Source of the DNA: Sinorhizobium fredii NGR234
GTDB lineage: Bacteria > Pseudomonadota > Alphaproteobacteria > Rhizobiales > Rhizobiaceae
Length of the DNA: 64,000 nucleotides
Direction of reading: 5' to 3'
Assembly (NCBI RefSeq): GCF_000018545.1
Contig: NC_012587.1
Coordinates: forward strand, 310,001-374,000
In this document: positions 24,363 through 35,058 of the stretch, in pieces
Numbering within the stretch: the first letter of the stretch is position 1
Layout: the number at the start of each line of letters is the position of its first letter
Position numbers and translations under genes: made by a program
Notes under the pieces: model-generated
Told to the model about the DNA's origin: nothing
The model's database searches: none
The model's input: only the letters and a program-made list of their open reading frames with translations

Positions 24363-25793
24363 ATGTCGTTGTCCTCGGCAATCGCGATTGCGCAATCAGC
24401 ATTCAGCACCACCGCCTCGCAAACGGCCACGGTGTCGAAGAACGTCGCCAATGCGAGCAACGCAGACTACTCGCGCCGCATGGCCATGCTGGGAACGACG
24501 GCCGATGGCGCCCAGATCGTTTCCATTTACCGGGCCCAGAACGAGGCTCTGCTCAAGCAGAACCTGACAAGCATCTCGCAATCCTCGGCACAGAGCAGCC
24601 TGCTTTCGGGGCTCGAGCTGTTGAAGTCGGCGCTTGGCGGCAACGACTACGAGACGGCGCCGTCGACCTATCTCTCCGCATTCCGCGACAGCCTGCAGAC
24701 CTTCGCCTCGACCCCCGGCAATTCGACGATCGCCGCGACCGTCGTCGCCGATGCGTCGGATCTTGCCAACTCGATCAGCAAGACGGCGACCGCCGTCCAG
24801 GACCTGCGTCTCGATACCGACAAGCAGATTGCCGAAGAGGTCGACAACCTGAACGCACTCTTGGCGAGCTTCGAAACGGCGAACAATGCCGTCAAGCAGG
24901 CGACGGCGACGGGCGCCGACGCCACGGCCGCACTCGACGAGCGCGACAAGCTGTTGAAGCAGCTCTCGGAGCTCGTCGGCATCTCCACTGTCACCAGGGC
25001 GGACAACGATACCGTTATATACACCTCGGACGGCACCGTGCTCTTCGAGACCCAGGCCCGGCAGGTGACGTTCACGGCCACCTCGGCCTTTGACGCGTCG
25101 ACGACCGGCAACGCCATCTTCATCGATGGCGTGTCGCTTTCGGCCGGCGCCGGCGCGGACACCACCGCCGAGGGAAAGCTTGCGAGCCTTCTCCAGCTTC
25201 GCGACGACATCGCTCCGACGTTCCAGTCGCAACTCGATGAGATGGCCCGCGGACTGGTCAGCCTTTTCCAGGAGGACGGCGCCCCCGGCCTCTTCACCTG
25301 GGAGGACGGAACGCTTCCGGCGGACGGCACGGTCGAGCCCGGCATCGCGGCGACGCTGAGCGTCAACGCCGCCGCCCAAACCAATCCCTTCCTGCTGCGC
25401 GACGGCGGATTCAACGGCCTTGTCTCCAATCCGGGCGGCGCCACGGATCCGAATTCCGGCTACACCGATCTCCTCGACGGCTTCATCACCGCCATGGACG
25501 GCGACATGGATTTCGACGCGGCGGCCGGACTGGACAGCACCAGTTCGATCATGGAGTTCGCCGCCTCGTCGATCGGCTGGTTCGAACAGATCCGCAGCGC
25601 CGCCTCGACGGCCGACGACAACAAGACGGCTCTGTTGGCGCGGACCGAGGAGGCTCTGGGCAACGTGACCGGGGTCAGCATCGATGAAGAGCTGTCGCTG
25701 CTGCTCGACCTCGAGCAGTCTTACAAGGCATCTGCCAAGTTGATCAGTACCGTGGACGCCATGATGGCGTCTCTTCTGGAAGCCGTGAGGTAA
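24363..25793 (+). CDS. flgK: Flagellar hook-filament junction protein FlgK
   Basis: A 476-residue hook-associated protein 1, shorter than enteric FlgK (about 550). The N-terminus (MSLSSAIAIAQSAFSTTASQ, then VSKNVANASNADYSRR) has the axial-protein signature. A long D1 coiled region with LDERDKLLKQLSELVGI is typical for HAP1. The C-terminal helix VSIDEELSLLLDLEQSYKASAKLISTV seals the identification. It follows flgE by 21 bp and precedes flgL by 2 bp. A FlgN-like chaperone candidate is at 32635. Confidence 0.94.
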   Translation: MSLSSAIAIAQSAFSTTASQTATVSKNVANASNADYSRRMAMLGTTADGAQIVSIYRAQNEALLKQNLTSISQSSAQSSLLSGLELLKSALGGNDYETAPSTYLSAFRDSLQTFASTPGNSTIAATVVADASDLANSISKTATAVQDLRLDTDKQIAEEVDNLNALLASFETANNAVKQATATGADATAALDERDKLLKQLSELVGISTVTRADNDTVIYTSDGTVLFETQARQVTFTATSAFDASTTGNAIFIDGVSLSAGAGADTTAEGKLASLLQLRDDIAPTFQSQLDEMARGLVSLFQEDGAPGLFTWEDGTLPADGTVEPGIAATLSVNAAAQTNPFLLRDGGFNGLVSNPGGATDPNSGYTDLLDGFITAMDGDMDFDAAAGLDSTSSIMEFAASSIGWFEQIRSAASTADDNKTALLARTEEALGNVTGVSIDEELSLLLDLEQSYKASAKLISTVDAMMASLLEAVR

Positions 25794-25795
25794 TC

Positions 25796-26848
25796 ATGAA
25801 GACATCCTTCGTTTCTAATCTGGCGGTGCAGAATGCCATGCGCCTGACCATTCAGCAGGGCCAGGAGGAACTGCTGAAGCTTCAGACGGAGGTATCGACC
25901 GGCCGGCATGCGGATGTCGGCCTCGAGCTTGGTTCCTCCACCGCACGTTCGGTCAATCTGCAGCGCGAGCTGGCGCGATTGGAAACCCTGGTCGATACCA
26001 ATTCTGTCGTCACGCAGCGGCTCGCCTCCTCCCAGCAAGCCCTTGGAACGATGGCCGAGGCGGCCGAGCAGGTCCGCAACACGCTCGTCACCTTCAAGGG
26101 CAATGATTCCGTCGACCAGTTGTCGGTCCAGAAGACCGAAATCGAAAGCGCCATGTCGCTTTTCACCGCGTCGGCGAACACCTCCTTCAACGGCGAGTTC
26201 CTTTTCGCCGGCATCAACACCGACGTGAAGCCTTTCGAGGATTACGCAGCCTCCGGTTCAGCCGCGAAGACCACCTTCGACGATGCGCTGGCGACCTACA
26301 TGTCGGCAAACGGCATCGCTTCCATGAGCGACTTCACCGAGGCGCAGATGGAAGATTTCATCACCAATACGCTGGAGCCGCTCTATACGGATGACGCGCA
26401 GTGGGCCGGCGATTGGTCGGCGGCCTCGAGCCAGAACATGACGAGCCGCATCAGCACGTCCGAAGTCGTGCAGAGCTCGACCAACGCGACGACCAGCGGT
26501 TTCCGGATGTTCGCCCTGGCCAGCGTCATCTCCTCGGAACTGATGGACGAGGACATCGGGTCGGAGGTCCGGGCCTATATCGGCGAGGCGTCCCTCGGCT
26601 ATGTCGAACAGGCGATCACCGGACTGACCGCCGAACGCAGCACGCTCGGCATTTCCGAAGCGCGCGTGGAAAAGGCGAACACCTCGCTCGAGGTTCAGAT
26701 CAAGCTCATCAACACGCATATCACCGATCTCGAAGGCGTCGACACCTATGATGCGTCGACCCGGATGAACACGCTGCTGACGCAGATGGAGACATCCTAC
26801 ACGCTCACCGGGCGGATCCAGCAGTTGAGTTTGATAGATTTCCTCTGA
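25796..26848 (+). CDS. flgL: Flagellar hook-filament junction protein FlgL
   Basis: A 350-residue HAP3 protein with flagellin-like ends. The N-terminus MKTSFVSNLAVQNAMRLTIQ leads into the long helix GQEELLKLQTEVSTGRHADVG, and FNGEFLFAGINTDVKPF is the flagellin-like beta-turn segment. The C-terminus reads TSLEVQIKLINTHITDLEGVD. It is encoded 2 bp after flgK, so it is translated with it. Confidence 0.93.
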   Translation: MKTSFVSNLAVQNAMRLTIQQGQEELLKLQTEVSTGRHADVGLELGSSTARSVNLQRELARLETLVDTNSVVTQRLASSQQALGTMAEAAEQVRNTLVTFKGNDSVDQLSVQKTEIESAMSLFTASANTSFNGEFLFAGINTDVKPFEDYAASGSAAKTTFDDALATYMSANGIASMSDFTEAQMEDFITNTLEPLYTDDAQWAGDWSAASSQNMTSRISTSEVVQSSTNATTSGFRMFALASVISSELMDEDIGSEVRAYIGEASLGYVEQAITGLTAERSTLGISEARVEKANTSLEVQIKLINTHITDLEGVDTYDASTRMNTLLTQMETSYTLTGRIQQLSLIDFL

Positions 26849-26885
26849 TGACAAGAGGACAAGGACAAGCATGAAGGATGTCTGA

Positions 26886-28116
<1,231 letters not shown>

Positions 28117-28167
28117 TCGTTCTGACGGACCGGCGGCAGGTCAGCCTAACGGCCTGCAGGCCCTCCG

Positions 28168-28196
28168 CTTGACGAGCGCCCGCGAGTGTTGAGAAT
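28168..28196 (+). promoter_or_regulatory. Possible sigma-70-type promoter before fliQ
   Basis: CTTGAC (28168-28173), 17 bp, GAGAAT (28191-28196) lie in the 169-bp flgD-fliQ gap, the longest gap between flgE and flhA. The -35 matches the rhizobial CTTGAC consensus; the -10 is weak. It may start an export-gate transcript separate from the hook operon. Confidence 0.3.
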
Positions 28197-28285
28197 CGGT
28201 AGAGAATCATCGACATCGAAAGCTTGGCTTTGGGCTGGGCTTGCCCGCCGCTTCTAGGCGCCGGCAGAGATAGGACCGAACCGGA

Positions 28286-28552
28286 ATGAATGAGGCGGAC
28301 GCCCTCGACATCGTGCAGGCCGCGATCTGGACCGTGATCGTCGCCTCGGGTCCCGCCGTCCTGGCGGCGATGGTGGTCGGCGTCGTCATCGCCTTCATCC
28401 AGGCGCTGACCCAGGTTCAGGAAATGACGCTGACCTTCGTGCCGAAGATCCTGGCGGTAATGGTCACTGCGGCGATCTCGGCACCGTTCGTCGGTGCGCA
28501 GATCTCCATCTTCACCGATATCATCTTTTCAAGAATCCAGTCCGGCTTCTGA
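28286..28552 (+). CDS. fliQ: Flagellar export gate protein FliQ
   Basis: An 88-residue protein with two transmembrane helices (about residues 16-40 and 52-76). It starts MNEADALDIVQAAIWTVIVASG. The stretch VVIAFIQALTQVQEMTLTFVPK is the highly conserved FliQ loop. It forms the export channel with FliP (11007) and FliR (30750). ACCGGA precedes the ATG. Confidence 0.95.
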   Translation: MNEADALDIVQAAIWTVIVASGPAVLAAMVVGVVIAFIQALTQVQEMTLTFVPKILAVMVTAAISAPFVGAQISIFTDIIFSRIQSGF

Positions 28553-28665
28553 GGCATCACGCCGATACCACCCTCGCGCAAGCTTGGGGGCCTAGAGCTT
28601 CCGTCATAGTTTGGGGCAGCCTCGCGTGGCGTGCTGCCCGCCTCTCATGACGAGACGGAAGAGAC

Positions 28666-30753
28666 ATGGCACAACAGGCGACCCTGACCATCCCGAAACT
28701 CGCACCGAAGAGCCGGGACATCGGCTTCGCGCTCGGGATCGTGATGATCCTGTCGATCCTGTTCCTGCCCATTCCGCCGTTCCTCATCGATTTTGGGCTG
28801 GCTTTTTCCATCGCCTTTTCGGTGCTGATCCTGATGGTCGCGCTGTGGATCCAGCGGCCGCTCGAATTCTCGTCCTTTCCGACGATCCTGCTGATCTCGA
28901 CGATGACCCGCCTGGCGCTGAACATCGCCACGACGCGCGTCATCCTGTCCCACGGCCATGAGGGGCATGGCGCCGCCGGCGGCGTCATTTCGGGCTTTGC
29001 GAGCCTCGTCATGTCCGGCGACTTCGTCATCGGTCTGATCGTCTTCCTGATCCTCATCACGGTGAACTTCATCGTCATCACCAAGGGTGCGACGCGTATC
29101 GCCGAGGTGGGCGCCCGCTTCACCCTCGATGCGATCCCCGGAAAGCAGATGGCGATCGATGCCGACCTCTCGGCCGGCCTGATCGACGAGAAGGAGGCGC
29201 AGCGCCGCCGGCGCGAGCTGGAAGAGGAAAGTTCCTTCTTCGGCGCGATGGACGGTGCCTCGAAATTCGTGCGGGGCGATGCGATCGCCGGCCTGATCAT
29301 CACGGCGATCAACATCTTCGGCGGCATCATCATCGGCTATCTGCGCCACGACATGCCGATCGGCGAAGCCGCCGATGTCTTCGTCAAGCTCTCGGTCGGC
29401 GACGGTCTCGTCTCACAGATCCCGGCGCTGATCGTCTCGCTCGCCGCCGGCCTTCTCGTGTCACGCGGCGGCACCGCCGGCTCGACAGACCAGGCCGTCG
29501 TCGGGCAACTCAGCGGTTACCCGCGCGCACTGATGGTTGCGGCCGGCCTCATCGTCATGCTCTCCGTCATGCCCGGCCTGCCCTTCGTGCCTTTCGCCGT
29601 CCTCGGTGGCGGCATGGCCTTTCTCGGCTGGTTCATTCCCAGGCAGATCGAAGCGGCCAATGCCGAGAGGCGTGCCCAGGAAGCTGAGAAGGCCCAGCAG
29701 ACGAAGGACAGCGACAAGGATTCCGTCAAATCGGTCCTGAAAACCGCCGAGATCGAGCTGCTGCTCGGCAAGCAGGTCTCGACCAGGTTGCTCGGCGCGC
29801 ATCAGGAACTCGCCTTCCGGGTCGGCAAGATGCGCCGCAAGTTCGCCCTGCAATACGGACTTGTCGTTCCGGAGATCAAAGTTTCCGACGACATCACCAT
29901 TCCGGACAAGGCCTATCATGTCCGCATTCATGGCACGACGATCGCCTCCAACACGGTGCGCGTCGGCGAAGTGCTGGTCGTGACCGGCGGCGGCCGCCGG
30001 CCGAGCGTGCCCGGCGACGAGATCCGCGAACCGGCCTTCGGCATGCCGGCCCTCTCGATCCTGGAGACCTTCACCGACGATCTGAAGCGCGAGGGCTTCC
30101 ACCCGATCGACAACGTCTCGGTCGTGCTGACGCACTTGAGCGAAGTGATCCGCAACAACCTGCCGCAGCTTCTCTCCTACAAGGACGTGAAGGTGCTGAT
30201 CGAGCGGCTTGACCCGGAGTATCGCAAGCTCGCCGACGAGATCTGCACCTCGCACATGTCCTATTCCGGCCTGCAGGCGGTGCTCAAGTTGCTGCTCGCC
30301 GAGCGCGTTTCGATCCGCAACCTGCATCTCATTCTCGAAGCCGTGGCGGAACTGGCGCCGCATGTCCGCAAGACCGAGCAGATCGTCGAGCATGTCCGCG
30401 TGCGCATGTCGCAGCAGCTCTGCGGCGACCTCGCCGAAAACGGCGTGCTGCGTGTGCTCCGGCTCGGCAACAAGTGGGACATGGTCTTCCATCAGGCGCT
30501 GAAGCGCGACGCCAAGGGCGAGATCGTCGAGTTCGATATCGACCCGCGCCAGCTTGAGGAATTCAGCGAGCAGGCGACGAAGGTTATCCGTGAACATCTC
30601 GATCGCGGCGTGCCCTTCGTGCTGGTAAGTTCGCCCGAATCCCGCTCATATGTGCGCATGATCATCGAACGCCTCTTCGCCACGCTGCCCGTGCTTTCCC
30701 ATGTCGAACTCGCCAAGGGGCTGGAAATCAAGATCATCGGCGCGCTTTCATGA
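28666..30753 (+). CDS. flhA: Flagellar export protein FlhA
   Basis: A 695-residue core export protein. The N-terminal half has about eight transmembrane helices (residues about 20-320); [27 protein letters not shown] and [29 protein letters not shown] form the conserved FHIPEP region. The C-terminal cytoplasmic ring domain (from about residue 350) binds chaperone-substrate complexes. GACGGAAGAGAC precedes the start. The stop overlaps the fliR start (ATGA). Length is normal. Confidence 0.97.
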   Translation: MAQQATLTIPKLAPKSRDIGFALGIVMILSILFLPIPPFLIDFGLAFSIAFSVLILMVALWIQRPLEFSSFPTILLISTMTRLALNIATTRVILSHGHEGHGAAGGVISGFASLVMSGDFVIGLIVFLILITVNFIVITKGATRIAEVGARFTLDAIPGKQMAIDADLSAGLIDEKEAQRRRRELEEESSFFGAMDGASKFVRGDAIAGLIITAINIFGGIIIGYLRHDMPIGEAADVFVKLSVGDGLVSQIPALIVSLAAGLLVSRGGTAGSTDQAVVGQLSGYPRALMVAAGLIVMLSVMPGLPFVPFAVLGGGMAFLGWFIPRQIEAANAERRAQEAEKAQQTKDSDKDSVKSVLKTAEIELLLGKQVSTRLLGAHQELAFRVGKMRRKFALQYGLVVPEIKVSDDITIPDKAYHVRIHGTTIASNTVRVGEVLVVTGGGRRPSVPGDEIREPAFGMPALSILETFTDDLKREGFHPIDNVSVVLTHLSEVIRNNLPQLLSYKDVKVLIERLDPEYRKLADEICTSHMSYSGLQAVLKLLLAERVSIRNLHLILEAVAELAPHVRKTEQIVEHVRVRMSQQLCGDLAENGVLRVLRLGNKWDMVFHQALKRDAKGEIVEFDIDPRQLEEFSEQATKVIREHLDRGVPFVLVSSPESRSYVRMIIERLFATLPVLSHVELAKGLEIKIIGALS

Positions 30754-31502
30754 TCACAGATCCCGAGGGCACGGTGCTGGCGCTTTTTGCGGCATTCTGC
30801 CGGATCGGCGGTTGCATCATGATCATGCCGGGATTTTCGACCGCGCGCGTCCCGATGCAGGTACGGCTGTTCATCGCCGTCGCGCTTTCCATGGCCATCC
30901 TGCCGATCATGTGGACCGACATCTATCCGCAGGTCGCGGGCAAGGGCCACACCTACATCTATCTCATCGCGACCGAGAGCGTGATCGGCGCCGTCATCGG
31001 CCTCGTGGCCCGCTACTACGTGCTTGGCCTGCAATTCGCCGGGACGGCGATCACCATGCTGATCGGCTTCAACCCGCCGCCGGCGACCGACGTGCTTGAA
31101 GAGACGGCGGAAAACCAGCTCACCAGCATGATCAGCTTCGCCGGCCTGATGCTTCTCTTCATGCTCGACTTCCACCATGTGATCTTCGAGGCCATCGCGC
31201 AGTCCTACCGCGTCATGCCGATCGGCATCGGCTTCGATCCGCAGGGCATGCTGATCACGCTCACGAACTCGCTCGGACAGACCTTTCTGATCATGCTGCG
31301 CCTTGCGAGTCCCTTCGTCATCTATGGCCTGCTCTTCAACGTGGCGATCGGCATGGTGAACAGGCTTGCGCCGCAGGTTCCGGTCTATTTCATCTCCCAG
31401 CCCTATCTCATCCTGGGCGGCCTGTTCCTGCTCTATCTGGGGATTGCCGCGATGCTCCGCCTGTTCGCCGATGGTTTCGCGCCGGTGATGCAAGGGGGGT
31501 AA
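30750..31502 (+). CDS. fliR: Flagellar export gate protein FliR
   Basis: A 250-residue membrane protein with about six hydrophobic segments. [21 protein letters not shown] and [15 protein letters not shown], followed by a middle [36 protein letters not shown] region, match FliR. The last part ([19 protein letters not shown]) is a final helix. It overlaps flhA by 4 bp and is followed 11 bp later by the fliJ-like gene. Confidence 0.95.
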   Translation: MITDPEGTVLALFAAFCRIGGCIMIMPGFSTARVPMQVRLFIAVALSMAILPIMWTDIYPQVAGKGHTYIYLIATESVIGAVIGLVARYYVLGLQFAGTAITMLIGFNPPPATDVLEETAENQLTSMISFAGLMLLFMLDFHHVIFEAIAQSYRVMPIGIGFDPQGMLITLTNSLGQTFLIMLRLASPFVIYGLLFNVAIGMVNRLAPQVPVYFISQPYLILGGLFLLYLGIAAMLRLFADGFAPVMQGG

Positions 31503-31513
31503 GGGGGAAGGCG

Positions 31514-31927
31514 ATGAAATCGCGATCGAAAAAATTGAAGCGCCTGGTCGACGTACAGCGGCATCTCGAGCGGATGGCCGAAAGCGAGCTTGCCGAGACG
31601 ACGCGCCAGCGCGGCGTACTCTCCGAGACGATCGACGTTGTCGTCGATGCCATGGGCTCGGCCCATCCCATGCATCGCGTCTTCTCGGGCCATTATGCGG
31701 CGCAGCTCGGGCGGCTGGTGCAGAAGGACCAGATGCTGCTCGGCATCCAGCAGGTGCACGAGGCACGCATGCTGAAGGAGCGTGCGAAGGGCGACCGGCT
31801 GCAAGAGAGCATGGAAGAGGCACGCATGACGGAAGACCGCGAGGCTGACGACAATCAGGTGCTCGACCTCATCGATCAGCACGTTGCCGGTTACGCGCCA
31901 GCTTCCGGTAAGCTTGAGGGGCGATAG
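31514..31927 (+). CDS. fliJ: FliJ-like flagellar export chaperone
   Basis: A 137-residue, highly charged, entirely helical protein beginning MKSRSKKLKRLVDVQRHLER. Two long coiled-coil helices (about residues 5-40 and 60-115) match the FliJ antiparallel hairpin that sits in the FliI ring. Sequence conservation in this family is low, so the call rests on size, coiled-coil content and position after fliR. GGGGGAAGGCG precedes the ATG. Confidence 0.65.
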   Translation: MKSRSKKLKRLVDVQRHLERMAESELAETTRQRGVLSETIDVVVDAMGSAHPMHRVFSGHYAAQLGRLVQKDQMLLGIQQVHEARMLKERAKGDRLQESMEEARMTEDREADDNQVLDLIDQHVAGYAPASGKLEGR

Positions 31928-32016
31928 TGCGTCATCCGGAAGGGCTGACGAAGCAGTCCTCCGGCCACTGATTGCGCTGCCCGTCAGACCGGGCAGCCGC
32001 CTCGAGAGGATCTGAC

Positions 32017-32562
32017 ATGGCTATTTCCCCGCCCAGCGATCTGGTGCTGGACGTCGTCCGCGCGGCCGATCCGGCGGAAGTTCAGGAGGCGCAGACGCGG
32101 CTCAAGGCCAATCGGGCCGCCTTTCAGGCGACGAGCCTTGCGGAAAACGGCAATGGCTTCGCTGCGGCGGTTTCGGTGCTGAATTCCTCGGAAGGATCAA
32201 CGGGCCTCGGAGACGTCAGCAACCGCGTCGAACCGAAGAAGGTGCCGGAGACCTATCGCAAGTTCGAGGCGATGGTGCTGCAGAACTTCGTCAAGTCGAT
32301 GCTGCCGAGCGAAAGCGAGAGCGTCTTCGGCAAGGGTACGTCCGGCGAGGTCTGGAAGGGCATGATGGCGGAGCAGATTGCCAACGTGCTGGCCGATGGC
32401 GGCGGCATCGGCATTGCCGACCGGATGGCCGGCAGCGACACGGCCGATCGCGCCAGCGCGCGGCTTGACGACGATACCAGCAACATCGCCGCCGGCATGG
32501 TTCACGAATACGAGCGCAAGGCCGGGTTCTTCACGACCGACGACAAGAAGAACCAGGCATAG
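32017..32562 (+). CDS. flgJ: Rod-binding protein FlgJ-like (no muramidase domain)
   Basis: A 181-residue protein. The ATG at 32017 is supported by GAGAGGA at 32004-32010; a longer frame begins 15 codons upstream without such support. The central segment PETYRKFEAMVLQNFVKSMLPSE and then WKGMMAEQIANVLADGGGIGIADRM is the rod-binding domain found at the N-terminus of FlgJ. The glycosidase half of enteric FlgJ is absent, and a separate transglycosylase is encoded at 21533. Confidence 0.85.
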   Translation: MAISPPSDLVLDVVRAADPAEVQEAQTRLKANRAAFQATSLAENGNGFAAAVSVLNSSEGSTGLGDVSNRVEPKKVPETYRKFEAMVLQNFVKSMLPSESESVFGKGTSGEVWKGMMAEQIANVLADGGGIGIADRMAGSDTADRASARLDDDTSNIAAGMVHEYERKAGFFTTDDKKNQA

Positions 32563-32634
32563 ATTTTTTTGGATGGGATGGCTCGCGAGCCTGTTCGCGT
32601 CCTCCCTGAAACGCATAATTTGGGAGTTGATTTT

Positions 32635-33003
32635 ATGGAAGCTGTGGCATCCCACGATCTGCGGATACAGAACGTTCTCGGCCGGTTGGAGATGATCATC
32701 GACAACGAGAACAGCCGCATCGGCGTGGACCCGAAATTCGACATCAAGACGTCGAACGCACATAAGAGCCGCTGCCTCTACGAGCTGACGATGTTGCATC
32801 GCGACACCGCAGCCGGTGAAATTTCGCCGTCCTTCGCCTCGCAGACGCGCCACCTCCGGCAGAAGCTGAAACTCAACGCCCAGAAGGTCGAAGCGCATCT
32901 CGAAGCCGTGCGTTCGGTCGTCGATCTTCTGAAGACCGCTGCGCAGGACGCCGACGCCGACGGCATCTACACCGAAGCGCAATTCCGCTATAGCGATTTC
33001 TGA
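32635..33003 (+). CDS. FlgN-like small helical protein (candidate chaperone)
   Basis: A 122-residue cytoplasmic protein with no transmembrane segment. GGGAG lies 9-10 nt before the ATG at 32635; an upstream extension overlaps the flgJ 3' region poorly and is not used. Three helices are evident; the last (LKLNAQKVEAHLEAVRSVVDLL) and the polar tail with DGIYTEAQF resemble FlgN, the chaperone of FlgK and FlgL. The family is poorly conserved, so this is a structural guess. It sits just after flgJ and overlaps the next start by 1 bp. Confidence 0.55.
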   Translation: MEAVASHDLRIQNVLGRLEMIIDNENSRIGVDPKFDIKTSNAHKSRCLYELTMLHRDTAAGEISPSFASQTRHLRQKLKLNAQKVEAHLEAVRSVVDLLKTAAQDADADGIYTEAQFRYSDF

Positions 33004-33569
33004 TGCTGAAGCTCGTTCTCACCGGGGTCTGGGTCTGCGCAGTGACGCTTGGATCCGTTTATTTCTCGATGCAGTACGCCTCGGCGCCGATCGTCTCGGA
33101 CGCGGAGGCTGATAGGCGCGCATCGGAGGAATATGTGCCGGGAGAGATCATTACCGTTCCAGTGATCGAGGAAGGAGCGGTTCAAGGCTACTTCCTGGCG
33201 AAACTGTCCTTCTCGGCGACGCGGGAAGGGATAGCGAAGCTTCACGCGCCGCTTCGCCAGGTCGTGACCGACGAGCTCTATGACATGCTCGTCGGCTCCC
33301 GGTTCGTCGATGTCGCCGACACCGGCACGTTCGACCTGCCGAGCTTCAAGGTCGCGGTCAAGGACGGCCTCAACAAGAAACTCGGCGGCGAGGTCATTAC
33401 CGAAGTCCTGGTCGAACAGCTCGAATATCTGGGCAAGGACGACATGAAACGCGTGGCGAACGGCAACAACAGGCCCTATCAGGAGCCGGTTCCAGTGGTC
33501 GACAAGCATGGCAACGTCGCCTCCGACAAGATCCCCGAAGGTGCCGTGAAGGCGTCAAGCGGCCATTGA
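33003..33569 (+). CDS. Second FliL-like membrane protein at the end of the flagellar cluster
   Basis: A 188-residue protein. Residues about 3-25 form one N-terminal transmembrane helix (LVLTGVWVCAVTLGSVYFSM). The periplasmic part has GYFLAKLSFSATREGIAKL, then LRQVVTDELYDMLVG and LNKKLGGEVITEVLVEQLEYL, a strand-helix order like the FliL SPFH-type domain. The C-terminal 40 residues look disordered. The start shares a base with the preceding stop (TGATG). It is usually annotated hypothetical; FliL relatedness is inferred by eye. True FliL is at 10460. Confidence 0.5.
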   Translation: MLKLVLTGVWVCAVTLGSVYFSMQYASAPIVSDAEADRRASEEYVPGEIITVPVIEEGAVQGYFLAKLSFSATREGIAKLHAPLRQVVTDELYDMLVGSRFVDVADTGTFDLPSFKVAVKDGLNKKLGGEVITEVLVEQLEYLGKDDMKRVANGNNRPYQEPVPVVDKHGNVASDKIPEGAVKASSGH

Positions 33570-33590
33570 GGGCCGTTGAAGAGGCACCGT

Positions 33591-34601
33591 TCATCTTTCT
33601 CCAGGCGCGCCGTGCTCTTCGTCAGCAAGGCCCATCGTGGCCGTCAGCCGACCGAGCGCCACATGGAAGTGGTAGAGGCTTGCCGTTGCAAGCCCGGTTT
33701 GCGCCCATAGCTTGAGGCCCCGTGGCAGCGACACGGCGAGAAGCGCGATCGATTTGCCGAACGTTCGCAAGCGCGCTGTCAGCCCCGCGTCGCCTTGCTG
33801 CTCGAGCAAGGTCGAGATTGCGCCCTGTTCGAGGCTGCGGGCCCGGATCCAGGACGCCGTGGTGTGGTCTGGTGGCACCGTTTCCGCCACCCATGCCTCT
33901 GCCGCCCAGGCAAAGGAAAACCCCTTCGCCCTGCATCGATTGAAGAAATCCCCGTCGCCGACGCCAACAAGATTCAGGGCCGGGTTCAAAAACGGTCGCG
34001 GCATGGCATCGAGCACCGCTCGCGTGATCAGCACGTTGCCGGCCGAATAAAGCCGCGGCACCGGCCCGGTCGCCTCGTAAGAGGGCGAAAAGATGGGATG
34101 CTTCTTCCATTTCTGCCCGTCCGCATCCTCGAAGACAGGAAGCTGCGGACCGCCGGCGATGTCCGCCCCGTGACCCTCCCGAACGGCAACAAGGCAATCG
34201 AGCCATTCGGGCGCGGCAACGGCATCGTCGTAGATTACCGCCACGGCGCGCAGGTTCGGATAGAGGTCGAGGGCCGTCGCCCAACCGGCATTGCAGGCAT
34301 GGCTGTGTCCCCGCCGGTGGGCGACGATCACCGTCGAATCGGATCGGTGTTCGAGAAAGAAGCGCTTTGCCGCCTCGGCGCCGGACTGGCCGTCCGGGTC
34401 ATTTTCAACCACCAGCGTGGCGCAAGGAAAGTCCGGGCGTTGCGAGACGATGGTCTTCAGCGTCTTGACGAGATGGTCCGGGCGGCGGAATGTCGGAACG
34501 ACGACGACGAGTTCGATATCCGCCGCATTCTCCAGTTCGCTCTGGAAGTGGATCGAAATATCCTCACCGGTCGGTGTCATCGACAAAACCCGCGCAGCCA
34601 C
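33591..34601 (-). CDS. Family 2 glycosyltransferase
   Basis: A 336-residue GT2 enzyme. The nucleotide-sugar fold begins ELVVVVPTFRRPDHLVKTLKTI; VIYDDAVAAPEWL is the DXD-like acidic motif, and VGVGDGDFFNRCRAKG supplies the later acceptor-site acidic residues. A C-terminal amphipathic segment (LLAVSLPRGLKLWAQTG) may bind membrane. The GTG at 34601 is preferred because AGGAAAC precedes it by about 8 nt; an ATG at 34580 is the alternative. It converges on the flagellar cluster with a 21-bp gap. The substrate is unknown. Confidence 0.8.
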   Translation of the reverse strand: MAARVLSMTPTGEDISIHFQSELENAADIELVVVVPTFRRPDHLVKTLKTIVSQRPDFPCATLVVENDPDGQSGAEAAKRFFLEHRSDSTVIVAHRRGHSHACNAGWATALDLYPNLRAVAVIYDDAVAAPEWLDCLVAVREGHGADIAGGPQLPVFEDADGQKWKKHPIFSPSYEATGPVPRLYSAGNVLITRAVLDAMPRPFLNPALNLVGVGDGDFFNRCRAKGFSFAWAAEAWVAETVPPDHTTASWIRARSLEQGAISTLLEQQGDAGLTARLRTFGKSIALLAVSLPRGLKLWAQTGLATASLYHFHVALGRLTATMGLADEEHGAPGER

Positions 34602-34602
34602 A

Positions 34603-34699
34603 GCATGTTTCCTGAAATCCTAGCCGATTTGAGAATAAAAACATGCGGCAATTCAAAGTGCTACAGCGACAGCGTCCGATCGGACGCGCGGCGCTGTAG
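34603..34699. repeat. Rhizobial intergenic mosaic element, copy A (imperfect)
   Basis: From GCATGTTTCCTGAAATC to CGCTGTAG, this block aligns with the elements at 38712 and 51926. The first palindrome is degraded; the second (CTACAGCG ... CGCTGTAG) is intact. Its left arm, read on the minus strand, provides the AGGAAAC ribosome-binding site of the glycosyltransferase gene. It resembles the RIME family of Rhizobium. Confidence 0.75.
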
Positions 34700-35058
34700 A
34701 GGCAAGCAATAAAGCAATCTTCGCGAAGCGATGCTGATTCAGAACACGAGTCTATCACGTTCACGGTCTCGGCGTGACTAAACTCGTCTGGTTCCTATGG
34801 AGAACAATGCCCGCGCCTTTCGTGGTGCATCGTCCGTCGGCGATCCTTCCATGCGATCCAACTCTCAGTTCCTGCCGTTCGGGCGGGCGGGTCTCTCAAC
34901 GATGCAAGGAAATGTCGCGGTCGCCGGCTGAGTCGCGCCGCGATTCCGCTAGACACTTGCATTTATGCGTTTGGGACAGCATAGGGCGCATGCAGGCAAA
35001 TGCGCAAAGTCGCGCCGGCTAGAGTGTGGCGCGTCGAGGACAAACCGGGAGATATGCC
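34700..35058. other. Intergenic region upstream of folD
   Basis: About 360 bp without a convincing gene. A frame of 82 codons at 34774 has no ribosome-binding site and atypical composition. Near the folD end, TGCATTTATGCG and GCAAATGCGCA form a loose inverted repeat, and CTTGCA-18 bp-CATAGG could be a weak promoter. Nothing else is recognised. Confidence 0.4.

Noticed and set aside
30492..31823. 443-codon antisense frame over fliR and fliJ
   Set aside because: Arginine-rich start and histidine-rich body; fliR is certain on the other strand.
34774..35022. 82-codon frame upstream of folD
   Set aside because: No ribosome-binding site, serine/arginine-rich translation, and it spans the likely folD promoter region.
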